NCBI GenBank assembly: GCA_013396915.1
Contig: VWZL01004638.1
Location: forward strand, 124,001 to 188,000
Reading direction: 5' to 3'
DNA: 64,000 nucleotides
Source: Stercorarius parasiticus
Lineage: Eukaryota; Chordata; Aves; Charadriiformes; Stercorariidae
The position numbers were made by a program, and so were the translations under genes. The notes beneath the pieces were generated by a model. It saw nothing but the letters and a program-made list of their open reading frames with translations, searched no databases and was not told where the DNA came from. This document shows positions 49,691-62,367 of this stretch, piece by piece; positions within the stretch are counted from its first letter, which is position 1; each line of letters starts with the position of its first letter.

Positions 49691-52600
49691 AATGTTATCA
49701 TGCATGTCCAAACAGCTACCATCTTACTTAACAGCTCAGATGCTGCCTTCCTGTAAAACTAATGCAAATTTTAGAGCCTGATAAAAGATATCTTTTCACC
49801 TTAAATTTACAGAGAATGTTCTTATTTTTAATGAGCTCTAGTTTACACCAGATTGTGGATCATCCCTTTAATTCTGCCATCACATTACTTGAGCAGAGAC
49901 AAGTGCTGCTTTGAAGTGTCATTGTGCTGTGGAAAATCTGACATTCAGATCTGAATGCAAGATGTGGCACTAAGTGGAAGATGTAGACTCCCAGACAAGG
50001 ACATTTCTCTGAATTTTAATACACACCTGTATTTATTCTTCCAGTCCCTCTGATTCAAACATCACAGAATCTGTTTTGCATCACAGAAATTAAGTTTTCT
50101 TTCATTCACAAGTTCCACAGGAAAAGTCAAAAGTAGGTTAGAAGAAAACATAATGTTGTGTTGTTTTTTTCCCCAGTAAAAAGGAGTGAGAGAACCACCT
50201 TTTATGATCAATATGGTGCCATTTCCTTTTGTGCTAAAAGCTGTCGGTTGCACTCTGTGTCAACTCTGCACAGCATGTTCAGTTACTTTAAAAACCCAAA
50301 CTTTAATTACTGGATGGAGAACTTGAGAGGTTAGCAAGATATGCATTATCGGGGACTTATTTAAGGATGGAAGGCAAAGAAATGAAAATTATTGTTTTAA
50401 AGAAAGAGTAAGAATAAACAGACATTTAGATCATACCTGGGCCACGATACATTAATTCTCTATTGTATACTAATAAATAATGCAGAGTCATCAAATAAAT
50501 GGAGGAAAAGTGGCCTTCTATTTGCACTGACTATTAAATGACCTTAAATGAATAATTAAAAAAAAAGCAATGCCATTCCAATAGAAAAGTTTCTGCTGCA
50601 TAAGAAAATTTTTTTGTACCTACTACATACTAAAGGGGACATTGTTGAAAAACAATTAAACCTAATTGTTAAAACTCAGGAGTCTGGCAAAGTGAGGTTT
50701 CTAGCATTAGTATGATTTATAGAGCCTTTTAATTAAAGTAACTGAAGGAATTGCACACCTTTGCAACAGTTTTCAAGTGGAGAGAAACAGTACAGGTTTG
50801 CAGTAACCTTTTCCTGGCGTGGTCATTCGCAGCATTTTAACATGAATCAGAATGAGAGGGTCAGAATTTGCAAACTGAGATTATTGATCAATACATACTG
50901 TTTTCTCATGGGGCCCTTAAAAAAACTCCCAAAATCTCAGTTTAAGTTCGAGCAATCTGAATGATACTAAAGAGAAGAAAGAGGTATTTGCAGGAAGTGT
51001 GAGACTTATGTCTTCCCTTAGAGATTATCCACTTCCTCCCTAGCTGCAATTGTGGCATCTCTCTTAATTGTTCTCTTGATAAAATATATGATAGTTTTTA
51101 AAATAAATTGTAGTACAGCAATCACTTTAACTTAGAAAGACAGTAAGTATGGTAATTTACAGCTGCAGGATCAATCCAGTCTCAGTTGCCATGCAGTTTC
51201 TTTAAGACAAAATAAAAGCCATTATCATTCCACACTGTACGTCAGAAAATGGAGAACATAGTATTCATTTTCATTTATTCTGAGAATTTATGTAGACAGC
51301 ATGGAAAGGTCTACAGACCTGGTCTTTCACTGGTCTTAATTATTCCACGTATGTCATTATCATTTATGAATCTAAACTTGATATCTAATGGCACATATCA
51401 CCAGTACTTAGGAGTCTAAATTTGATATTTAATGGCAGCAAGGTCCAAATTTGGGGGACTTAATTCCAGCTCTTAATTCATAAACTTGGCAGTTGTCACT
51501 ATGATTTGTGGCACTTGATGATGCTAATTATGGAGACCTAAAGCTCCCTTTTCCCCCTGGAAATCCATGCATGACTACCCTAGCCCATCTCTCTTGTGTT
51601 TGTAAGTAACAGGAACTGCCTTCACGGGACTCCTTTATTGACTCAGAGAGCATTAGAATAATTCCTCCTTCTATTTTCTTAAATCCTTATCTGTGTTTGT
51701 GCAAATTATTTTTGGGAATATTAAATTATTGACATAAGGAGTAATGTGCATTAATATAGTTTACCTAATGACTGGAGTTAACTGCCATTAGGTAAAAACC
51801 CATTTACTTAATGGTGCTTTGTTTTTATTTTTATTTTAAGTATTGTTGTCTAGAAAATAGCTTTTGTAATTATTATCCTGAAGTGCTTAACATGCATAGA
51901 GACTGAAGTGCATAAGCATTCTGGGGAGAAACGTATTGGTAATTAATACACTTCATAGTTTAGAATTTTCCTTTCCAAGACACTTAGCCTAATGACTATA
52001 GGGATGAGGCAAAAAATGTACTGTAACTTTCTACTGTCTTCTGGTTTGTTTTAGACTGGTTACCTGCATATAGTGAGCTGGAGGCCAGGTCTCTTACCTG
52101 TATAGTGATGTGGCCAAGTCAAATACACCGCTGTCCTTCAGATACACTTGTATTCAGCAACCACGGTCTTCATATTTACAGAAGAAAAATGTAAATTTTC
52201 CCTTTTATATTTTAAAATAAAAAATAATCAAATAGGGAATCTTTTATAAATCACACATTCATAGTTATATTTGATCCATTTGACTAGTTTAGATTATATC
52301 AAGAATGGCAGACATGAAATGGTATCATACTTTGTTCATCCTCAGATAGAGTTTAAGAAACAAAAGTTTAACTGAAAATTTTTTCTCAGTCCCTAAGCAA
52401 GGAATGCTTCTGTCAGTATTGCATAGGCTTCAGTTCAGGGATCTGTCTGTGTTGTGACCATGATGGAAGTAGAAATATTCATGTACATCAGTTACCGAAG
52501 GTGGATAGTGCTGGCAATTTATCTGGCCCAGTGTTATTTTTCACTACATTCACTTCAGATTTATAAATGTTAAATCCCTTTTGCTTTAAAAATGTATTTT

Positions 52601-55600
52601 GTGATATTTTCAGAAAGTGAGGTGACTGTGCCTGACATTAAAATTTGGCAAATATGACTGACATTTCTACGTTATCAGGAAATTATTTCTACAAGACCCT
52701 TGAAATGGAGGGTTAGTGGAAAAGGTGCAAAATGAATTTCAGCTATGAAGATGCTGATGAATATTGTTTACAGGTTTACAAGCTTATCGCAAGTACATGC
52801 AGAGATAACTTGCATTTAATACGAATTGTTGAATGAATGCATGACCTAGAGCACATTAACGTAAGAGGGAAGATATATTCAGACTTTCTGCTTGTAGGAA
52901 AATATTGTAAGAGGTGAGGACTTTACTCTTCCATTTTGGAAATAAGTATGCGAAAACTTGCCAATCAATATTACACCCAACTCAGACATTGATAAAACTC
53001 CTCCAAAGATTACAATTGTACTTCATAGCTTTCTACCAAATGATATTCACTTTGTTTACTTTACCCATTTAAGATTTCTAAACAACTCTGTTTTCCTTTG
53101 CCCTCCAACTTTAGTTTCTGTGATGAATGTTGCAGCAGGCAGGAAAGGATGTTTAAAAACAAAAAAGATACATTATTAAGAGGTGTGACTCCTCTTGTTC
53201 TAAGAGTGAGACTGTAGAAAACAATGAGTTAAGAATCCCAAATGTGACTAATTTTTATTAAAAACATCCATTCCCAGTGCATAAACATGTGTTGATATGT
53301 AGTTTACCAAAAATATAAATAAAGCTGCGTGCAAAATACAGTTCACATATGTTATTCTCAAGAAAAATAATAGATGCAAAAATGTGTATTTTATACCATA
53401 TGTAGGATATTAATTATTAATATGACCTGAATATATAATACGTTAGTTTGATATAACGACAGATTATATTAGTCTTTTTCCCTAAAGTCTCATGCTATGA
53501 AGATGCAATAAAGGTTTTCAAGATGTTTGTTGCCTAACTTTTACCCGGGGAAGCCCGAGGCTGTCGTTAACACACGGTTTGTCACTGCAACAGAAAGGAA
53601 AAACCCCTGAGTTAACAATCATAGCTGTTTTTTGTAACCCAGGTTTTCAGGAATCGGTAAGGAATAATTTCACCATTGACTTAAAGAGGTATGAGGAAAT
53701 ATTCTGAATTATTACTTTGCGTACATTACAGGAATGAACTCCGCAATACTCTGTTCATTGTCAGAGGAGAGGAAATGTAAACAGTTATATTGGAAACATG
53801 AACTGGGGTTATGACACCTGAAGTAAAAGTTATGGTCCAAAAAATCTGCTTAGATGTTGAGACAAAACACTTAGAGATGTCTAATCTCACTAAGAAGCTC
53901 TCTTTTAAGTTTCTTTTAAGTCCTTTTCAGTTAATAAGTTAAATACTATGTGGCAGGCTTAGAACTGACCCACTCTCTGTTTCTACACAACCAAGTCAGA
54001 AACTACACAGATTCATACCTAATACCCATCAGATATGTAAACTCTGAACATTTCTGGAGCGTGTCAGATGAAAATAGTTTCTTAGGAAATGCTTATAAAA
54101 TATTTATTTAAAATAAATTTTAGGTATTTTTGGTTTAAAATTATGTTTAAATGTTTTTAAAGTAAAGCCACTGTTAATAGTCCTTAAGTTCTATATCAGT
54201 AGCTTAATTGTTAGGCTGCTTTACTAGGAAGTGGAACACCAAGGTTTAATTTTTCTTTCACTTAAACCCTTTGTCTCCAGCTTCTGAAAATGTGCTCTAT
54301 CCAGAGTAATAAATTTTTCAAGGTGGATGCTTTCCAAAATAAGGTAGAAAAGGGGGCTCTCAGGAGTGATATGTCCTGAAGGAGACCAAGTGAAAGGGAA
54401 GTGATTCTTTAGCTTAATAGATATTTCATGTTCGTGAGAGGTTCTGGATTTCAGTTCTAGGTCTCAAGATTACTTCTGTTTTCACCAATTTAAAATGTGG
54501 TGGGTCTCTCCTCCTGGTTATTTACCATAACCGACAGGTAAATAATGTTTCTCCCTGTCTTGTGGAGCATTTTCCATTCCTTAGGCTTCAGTTCCCTGGC
54601 CTCACAAGGGCAGTTGCCTTTGTTTTAGAAAGTCCAAAACATTCATGTTCAGGGACAAAAGGAGGGAGATTCTTGATAAACTCCATGCTCAGGATTACCA
54701 AAGAGGACAGAGGTGTTCGAATTCTGGGGAAGGGTGGGATTGCCAGCCCTAGACAGTAGCGCTGCCGTCCTGCTGGTAGGTCTTTGATTCTTCTTCCCGA
54801 GGCGTCACCTCCCCACAGTGTCCATGGTGGGGTGCATGAAGCCAACCACAGTGAAGGAGAGAACCGAGTGTTCTCAGCAGTTCAGCCATATTATATGACA
54901 GGGAACGTAAACCCATGCAATGAATCAAATTTACAGTGATATCCCAGCCTCCTGAGTTTTCCTGGTAAAGCCGTGCCTTGTATAGTGTCTGGATGCTTAA
55001 CAATAGCATTTGACTTTACATTAAGTTGCAGGCACTTAAATCTTTGCTTGTTGCAGATACCTAAATCTCGATTAATTGAAGAGCAGCCGTCAACCCTATG
55101 TAGAGTTATGATTACAACTACAGTCTTCAGAGACCTAGGGAGGTGTTCTGGCAAGTAGGTTACTCTACCCCATTTACTATTACTGTATTATGCTTTAAAG
55201 TCTGTATTTTCATTTCTGTGTGACCACATCTTGACTTTGAACAGAAGTTACGTGTCTTAAATTTTTCATTCAGTAGATGGAATTGTTTCCCTTAGATGAG
55301 TAATTAAAGAATACAGCTGTCCTAGATATGTCTTAAGTAGGAGACTGGTTCAGAGGAAATACAATGCAGCCACTGCCAATTTGAAAGGTCCTAATGTCAG
55401 GCAAGAAGGAGTTAATGTGGACTTAAATATATCTGAAAGCAAACACACTTAATGATAATGACAAGTACTTATGCAAATGAACTGCTAATACTCATCCAGC
55501 CAGAGGTGATTAAGTCTTTTAGGCCAACTGGAGATTTCACCCAGCAGGGACTATGTGGAAGCTAGTAAAAGACAAAGGCTTAAATAACTTCAGCGGTTAT

Positions 55601-56322
55601 AGCTCCAGTGCTGCACTTAAACCACATTTCTCTGAATTATCCTTTCTATCATGCTCCTTCCCTTCCCCCAAGAAGGAGGTCACAACTTCAGTTACCTTGT
55701 AAATCTTTTAACCTATACGTTTTAAGGCCTGTAAGAGCACAGTAACCTCTCCCAGAGTGATATGCTGGTATTAAATAGACTGGAATAATGAGCGGACCTA
55801 AGGGATTATCTAGTCTGATACTTAATTATGTAGACTAGGATCAAGGGAGAAAATGGAGGAATTACATCTGTCTTTAACTCCTATAGCGTATGTTCACAAA
55901 AAACAGTTATTGATAATTTTTTATTAAAAGCCTTGCTTTGATAAAAGAAGGCAAAATAGGCATGGGTGAAATTTAGGTCTATATGAAATGGTGAAAAGAG
56001 ATCTTCAAGCAAAATGAACTACCCTATCTCAAACAGAGAAAAGGAAAACTACTAGCTACCAGAATGGCATTGTAAGAGTTCCTAATAATTCCTTTTTTTA
56101 TTCCAAATACTTCACTTAGTGTATCATTTTTGTGTGCTATTATCATATAGTTGGATTCTATTCGAAGCCAATGAGGTTTCAAATGGATAATTTTCCCTTT
56201 GTCCTGTACTTCGTTGGTGAAAAAAAGCTGTCCTTCCCAGAAAAGGAAGGTACAAAGACATCTGTAAAGCAAAACAGCACGTAAGTAAGTAGATGAGGTG
56301 GGTCTACATACATCCTCTTCAG
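49691..56322. other. AT-rich non-coding stretch, no gene seen
   Basis: I see no gene. Small duplications occur (listed separately at 51.4 kb), and TCTTTTAAGT is repeated in tandem near 53901-53925. Four overlapping open frames at 54562-55158 on both strands (61 to 87 codons) cancel each other as evidence for coding. A one-base-loop hairpin with arms ATATTAAT and ATTAATAT lies at 53407-53423. Confidence 0.5.
51368..51437. repeat. 26-bp direct repeat with 44-bp period
   Basis: 51368-51393 (GAATCTAAACTTGATATCTA...) and 51412-51437 (GAGTCTAAATTTGATATTTA...) differ only by a few transitions and both end AATGGCA. An 18-bp spacer separates them. This is a local duplication. Confidence 0.85.
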
Positions 56323-56358
56323 ATGTATATGTGTATATATACACACATACATATGTAT
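56323..56358. repeat. 36-nt alternating purine-pyrimidine tract with a 16-bp palindrome
   Basis: Strict purine-pyrimidine alternation (TA, TG and CA steps) runs from 56323 to 56358. At its centre, 56330-56345 is the perfect palindrome TGTGTATATATACACA. It could extrude as a cruciform or adopt Z-DNA, and it is likely length-variable. Confidence 0.85.
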
Positions 56359-59246
56359 TTTAGAACAAATCGTCTAAGTTCTACTTCTCGTATTAAAGGT
56401 TATTTTACTAAATATATTTTCCAGTCAAGCAGAAATTAAGTGTTTGATACATACAGCTAATTAAAAAAATACTTGTTACTCAGAATTATTATTATGTGTT
56501 TTGTGCTGTTGTGACTAGGATTTCGGAAAAAGTTGTACAAGTTTATGACTCAACAGCTTCAGGAAAAAGCCAGTAGTTAACAGGTGTTATCAATCACTCC
56601 TCAATATGGTCTTCATAGCTGGGAGAAAAGGATCCAGCTGTCTGAGGTTTTCTGATTAAAAATTCCATCTTAATAATCTCCCAGTCTTTTGCTTGTGCCC
56701 ACACATGTTTTATACTTTTCCGTGGGCTTGGGGAAATGAATGGATTAGTAGTATCATGCCTCTGAGTCAGTAAGTTAATTAAAGGCTGCATGTATAAAAT
56801 GGAACAATGAATTATTTAGTGGATAACAAACATGATCTAAAATTCCATTTACTCTAATTTCAAGTCAATTTTTAGTTTCAGAATTCGTATACCAAAACCC
56901 AGTATTTTTGCATATTGCTAAAAGTAAATGTTTACAAACAACATGTTTGCTAAAGTTTCAACTGGAAGTCTCTTGAGTGCTTTGTGACTTTACATTTGGG
57001 ATGTTTGCTTTCCTTCCTATTCCCCGTCCCCAGTGAAATTTCAGGCAGTGGTGGGAAGACAGAGAATTGTTTGCCTGAAGATCAGCACTAAGTATATTGG
57101 GAGGTGTAGATTTGAACCCAAATTGCATACGCTGCATTGTTTGGAGAATCTCTGTTCAGATTTTGCTATGGCTTTATAATGAGCCGTCTGAAACTTCAGA
57201 GATCAAAACCTTCCAAATCAAGTGCCAAGATTTACAACAGAAAATACACATACACTCACTCACGACATCCATGTGCTTGTGTTTCATGCATCTAATTGAG
57301 GCAACCTGGGGGGTTTTTTGTGTGCAGAACCCTGCATCACAAATATTTCTGTTGATTTCACTGGGACTTTTGCAAGCCCATTGTAAGCCTAGAGAGAATA
57401 TTTTCCTACAAAAAGGTTCTATTTCTTGTCATTTAAAAAAGGACAATTGACTGTCTTTACTGTAACACATACTTTTCTGCACCTTTATCTTCACTCGCAG
57501 TATGGAAGGGCCTGTAAATCTGCAAGAGTGACTGTCAGCAGTGCATTTAACTTATGGTGGCCTAATTAGAAACAACTCCAGAATGTTTCTTTTATTTAGA
57601 GCCAAAAGAGGCCGTTGAGCTATTGTTCATAATGACTGACATCCATTTGGCATAGGAGAATGGAACAGCTACTTTCTGAATCTGATTTATGCAATGCAGT
57701 ATTTATTTTAATAACTGAAATCAATGGTAAATATTTATAAAGTATCTGACTGATGTAAGCACTGAGCTCCCGCAGATTTTCAAGAAGAGCTGGGAATAAG
57801 CCCCCTTTGACTGAAAAGGGGACCATGTATTCCTGCTGCACCACAGATGCTGGCATTCGCTCCCAGAGCCCATAAGATCCAAAACAAAGATTTAGATATT
57901 GTGTAGTCTTCTCATAAGAATCGAGACTGAGCAGACCTCTCTTTTTTATTATTATTATTAAAAATTAAAATTAAGAAAAGATAAAAGAAACTAATCAATC
58001 ACCGTTTTCCAAGAACATACTGACTTTAGCTAAGCTTTTTGTAAGAGGATATTAGAAGGGCTCTGTCCTCAGATGGGAGCTGTAGCTGGAAAGCAGCAGT
58101 TCAGGCAGCCTCGAGCTCAGTGCTTTATACAGCCAGCATCACAGAGGTATTCTGAAATTAAGCATTTCTCTGCTTATCATGATCACATTCTTGTTCTGAT
58201 CTTAGCATGAGGCACCAAACAATCCTTTTTGAAATGTGCTCTGTAACAGCTGTAAATGTTCCATGTGTCATTTGGGAGTCTACCTTTACATTCTTCAGCT
58301 ATTATTCAAAAATCTTGAATTGCTAAAGACCGAGGAGACCACAATATTTTTTCTTGTTGCCCACAAATTTTTCTAAGGATTGAGATTCGAAGTTTTGCCA
58401 GGATCTAGGAGGCCTGGCTTCCTGAATGTTTTGAGTTTCCACATCTAAAGGATTTACTTCTTCAAGAAATTTTAAGCCCTGCACTCACTTCTCGCTTCTG
58501 AAACTTTCCTACTCAGGTTCCTACCCAAGAATGGCAAAAGTCTGCAGAGCTCTCTGGGGCCATCCCCAGTGTACTTGATTTTGAAGAGACTGGAAAGCAG
58601 GGTTACACCTGGAAAACACCTTTTTTTTCTTTTTTTTAAGGAGTCCATGAAACATTTTACACAACAATTTATATCGTCATTTTCTGTTGTGGTGCTAGAA
58701 GTGGTCCATTAAAAGTCTGGGGCACCAAAAGATAAAAGGTACTCCTACATGTATTAGCGCTTCCATTTAATGGAAACATCAAATCCTTTTATTATTCTTA
58801 AACATTTAAACGTATGACATCCTTTTCAGTACATGCTTTCAGGCATTGCCTTCTGATCCTGATGTGTATCAGTTCTTGGAAAAAACTGAACAGGGAGTTA
58901 ATCTCATTTTTCTGCTTGGATCTAAGAAACTTCAATAAATAGAGAGCATAGAAACATACGTATAAAGTGCACACTCCATAGCTATAAAATCCTTTTCCTA
59001 AAGAAAGCAAAGACAAAAACGTTCCTTTTGGAAGAGAGGGGTAAGTATTCTGTTAACCAGTAAACAATAGCATGGCTGTGACATTGGTACTTTCAATGTT
59101 ATAAAATGTTTTATTTAATGATATAAGTTTTCAGCAGAATATAGTTGTGCCCAGGTTGAGTAAAGTTCAGTATTCTTAACTACCATTTTTTTTGCAGAAG
59201 CAACATTCCACTCAAAAGGTACATATTTGTATGTCATTAAAGGTTT
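56359..59246. other. AT-rich non-coding stretch, no gene seen
   Basis: A 117-codon plus-strand open frame at 57097-57450 has no recognisable domain. Part of it (about 57340-57390) resembles, from memory, an old amniote repeat containing a TTGACTTCA-like core. An ATT microsatellite lies at 57948-57960. No gene is recognised. Confidence 0.5.
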
Positions 59247-59270
59247 CCCCCCCTTCTTCCCCCCCTCCCC
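59247..59270 (-). repeat. C-rich tract with G-quadruplex potential on the minus strand
   Basis: The plus strand reads C7, TTCTT, C7, T, C4. The minus strand therefore holds G4-A-G7-AAGAA-G7, enough for four tracts of three G's with short loops. It is a candidate quadruplex or, on the plus strand, an i-motif. The tract runs into TGTTTAG, so it also resembles a splice acceptor, but no exon follows. Confidence 0.75.
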
Positions 59271-62200
59271 TGTTTAGTGCTGTGAGAGTCTACACTGTAT
59301 TGGACTGTCAGTATTAGCTGTATAATTTTATATGAGTACATCTAAAGAACACATGTACTGTCTTTTGTGCTTAGGCATGCATATAAACCGTACATATGGA
59401 TTCAAAGCCAAACCCAAAATTTGGTGATGTTTACATGGTTATTATATCCTTGCCATAAGGGAGCTAGTAAAATGCGATTCAGAAATCAATTTTTAATCCC
59501 TAATGAGAATGCCATGTAAATTAATGCACACCTTCCTTATTTTTCTGTCCTAATAATGATATATCAACCTTGGACAGAAAATTATAAAATACTACATCTC
59601 TGTCATTCGATGCTGAAGCAAAAGTGAGATATAAAATATCCTTTCAAGTGTAGTGGTGTCTTCTTTCCTTCCAATATTTCCTCTACTAAGGCATTCTAGA
59701 AATGGGTCATTTTTGCCTAAACAGATAATTACCTAGATTTCGTTTCTTATTGCTTATGATCAATCCTCATTGAGTATTTAGACTATCACACTATGAAAAC
59801 AATTCAAAACCCTCTTAATAGTGGTAGTAAGCATTCTTTTAAATTAGAAATATTTCTGTACGTTTATTCCAGCTCCTATAATAACAGAGACTAGTTCATA
59901 GGTAATGAACATGTGAATTTCAAGACTTTTCTTTTTTTTTTTTTAACAATTTATATGCCTCATCATGCAGGAAAAATGAGTGTAGGTTAAGTCGAACTCC
60001 CATAAGAAGGTAGAGTTTTTGACAGCTTTTATTCTTCCAGAGGAAGTATCTGGGGAAAATGGATAATTACAATGCCAATTTTTATTATCAAAATAATGTG
60101 CAAAATTTATGACCTGATAAATCTGTCCTTGGATGGAGATTCTCATTTTGATAATCCCCCTAAAATGAGTAATAAAGCACCTCCGATAGTAATAAACCAT
60201 TTTTCTTTGACATTTCATGATAAGTGTAACAACAAATAAAGAAGGAACTTCAAAGACTGCTTACTTCAAAAGCTCTATAAAGTCCATTTGAATAAAATCC
60301 ACGACTTTCATAAAAGTGGTGTTGAAAATGTCATGAATTAAATTAATGGTCTACATCTCTTTGCTTCATATTGTCTGTATTTTAATCATAATTTATTCTT
60401 CAGCACATCCTGCATGTTGTTGATTGAAGGAAATATTAAATCCAGCTGAGCTTTAAGCAATTTTAAAAGGAATGAATGAATATAATTATACATGTTAATA
60501 GTCCTGAATCTGCTTTTTTATTTGCTGCTGTCTGTCATATAACAGATCAGTAAGCTTTGCTTTTTATAACTATCATTAATCTTTCACAAAGATTCAAGAA
60601 ATATCCATTCTATAGCTACGGGGTTTCTTGTGTTTTTTTTTTTTTTCTTACTATAGCCTTGTTTTAATGTTTGTACTGTGCCAACAAAGTGAACCACTGA
60701 TGATTTGATCAACTTCTGGGGAAAAAAAAAATCAACTTTTCCTAATTAAAGAAATAAAGTTTTTAATGTTCTAGTTACAAAGAAAATCTCAGTTGAGAAT
60801 AGGTAGAATTGACTCCGAAACCAATCTTTTGAGAAGGAAGTATTTTTTACTTGATAGTTATGAAGAGCAATGTCAATATAGACTACAGTATTCAGTTCTT
60901 TCTTGTTCTTTTACATTAGATTATTCATATACAATTGAGCTTTTTTGGTAGCTTTTGTTATGCTCGGAGGAATACTAAGGTAGCTTGAGTTCTGTCCTCA
61001 GTCTGATGCTGGTCAATGGTAACTCCAAAAAGACATACTTTAAGATAGTTTGTATTACTTTTATTAGATTGCCCTTTGCCATAAAGGAACAAATAATTGT
61101 ATTATAGATGCTAAATAAGAACTAAGGTAACTGAAAGAGTTAATAAGTTAATACTTCTTAAGAATTGCAAAACAGCAGAATACTTCTTGGGTACTTCTTT
61201 AATGTTGTACAAGAAGTATAGGTGTTCTCTAGAGTAGTTTATATGGTTATAACAATGTATATGGTTATAGTTTGGTTATATTACTTCTGCAAAAATTAAG
61301 TTCTCCAATGGAATATGTATCCTAAAATTTTGCTACTTACATCTAAAAACAAGTTCATAAGCACAGCTGATCAGGTTGGATATTCTGGATCTGTCCCAAA
61401 CTCTGTGTGTCGTCCTCCCTGTCCTTTCTCTTAATACTGTTAAGCCTGTTTCCCCAGGAAAGGGTCTTATTTGACCTGTCTGTCAGAATGCAGTCCCTCC
61501 TATAAGTATAGTCCAGGCCTTATAAATTTGGAATTTCAGTGACAGAGAGAGAAAAATCTTTAAGAAATATGTGTTTTGAAATTCAGTGTGCTCATACATC
61601 AGAGTGGTCAAAAATGTATCTTAAAAAATTGTATTTCTGAAAGACAGCATCTGAGCAGAAAGTGAAGAGGGATGAGAGTGGGAGTGTTTGTTCATTGGTC
61701 ATCTGGGGAAAAAAGGGATCAAAAGTGCTTTGCCTCAGGGAAGACTCTTTCCTTGGAGTATTTGCTCTGTCACACATTGGTGAATCTCATCTTGAACCGT
61801 GATTGCCAGGGAACCAGTCTTTTCCAATCATCTTAACTTCAGGTTCTTCCAGCATTTTCTCTCATTATGAAATTGTCTCTGCCTTTCTATGAGAGTGACA
61901 GCTAGAGGCAAGAAGGAGCTGAGATGTCCCAGTGAGCTCCACTGGGACATAGGGGAAATGACGGCAGGACACACAGGGAGTTGAAGTGACAACCTGACGC
62001 TCTTGGCCAAAGCGGGTGAACCACCAGGACTGACTCACTGAATCGCCAGGATCACAGTTTTGCTGCTGCTATTGAAAAGCAGATTTGCTGATGCTTTCAT
62101 GAATGGTGCTACATGACTTTCTGGAGCTTTGTGGGCTACTAGGTGATATGTGAGGAATGTGCATTATACTCCATTAGATACCTATATGCCTATAAAAAGG

Positions 62201-62317
62201 CAAATCCTTTTTTTGTTTTGTTTTTGTAGGATACACAAGCCTAAGCAGGATTCAGGATCTATTGGTGTGTATAAGGCTATAATTCATAATCTTTGTCCCT
62301 CCCAATCTGTCCTGTTG
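59271..62317. other. AT-rich non-coding stretch, no gene seen
   Basis: Homopolymer T-runs lie at 59932-59944 (13) and 60633-60646 (14). A TATATGGTTATA-type word recurs near 61238-61275. No exon, RNA gene or interspersed repeat is recognised. Confidence 0.55.
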
Positions 62318-62367
62318 TTTTTCTTTTTTTCTTGTGTGTCATTTTTCTGTTTTTTTCTTGTGTGTCA
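62318..62367. repeat. Approximately 25-bp T-rich tandem duplication
   Basis: 62318-62341 and 62342-62367 both read TTTTTCT, then a T-run, then CTTGTGTGTCA. The second copy has two extra bases. It is a direct tandem duplication. Confidence 0.85.

Noticed and set aside
57097..57450. 117-codon open frame
   Set aside because: No domain is seen, and part of it resembles an old amniote repeat. It is taken as chance.
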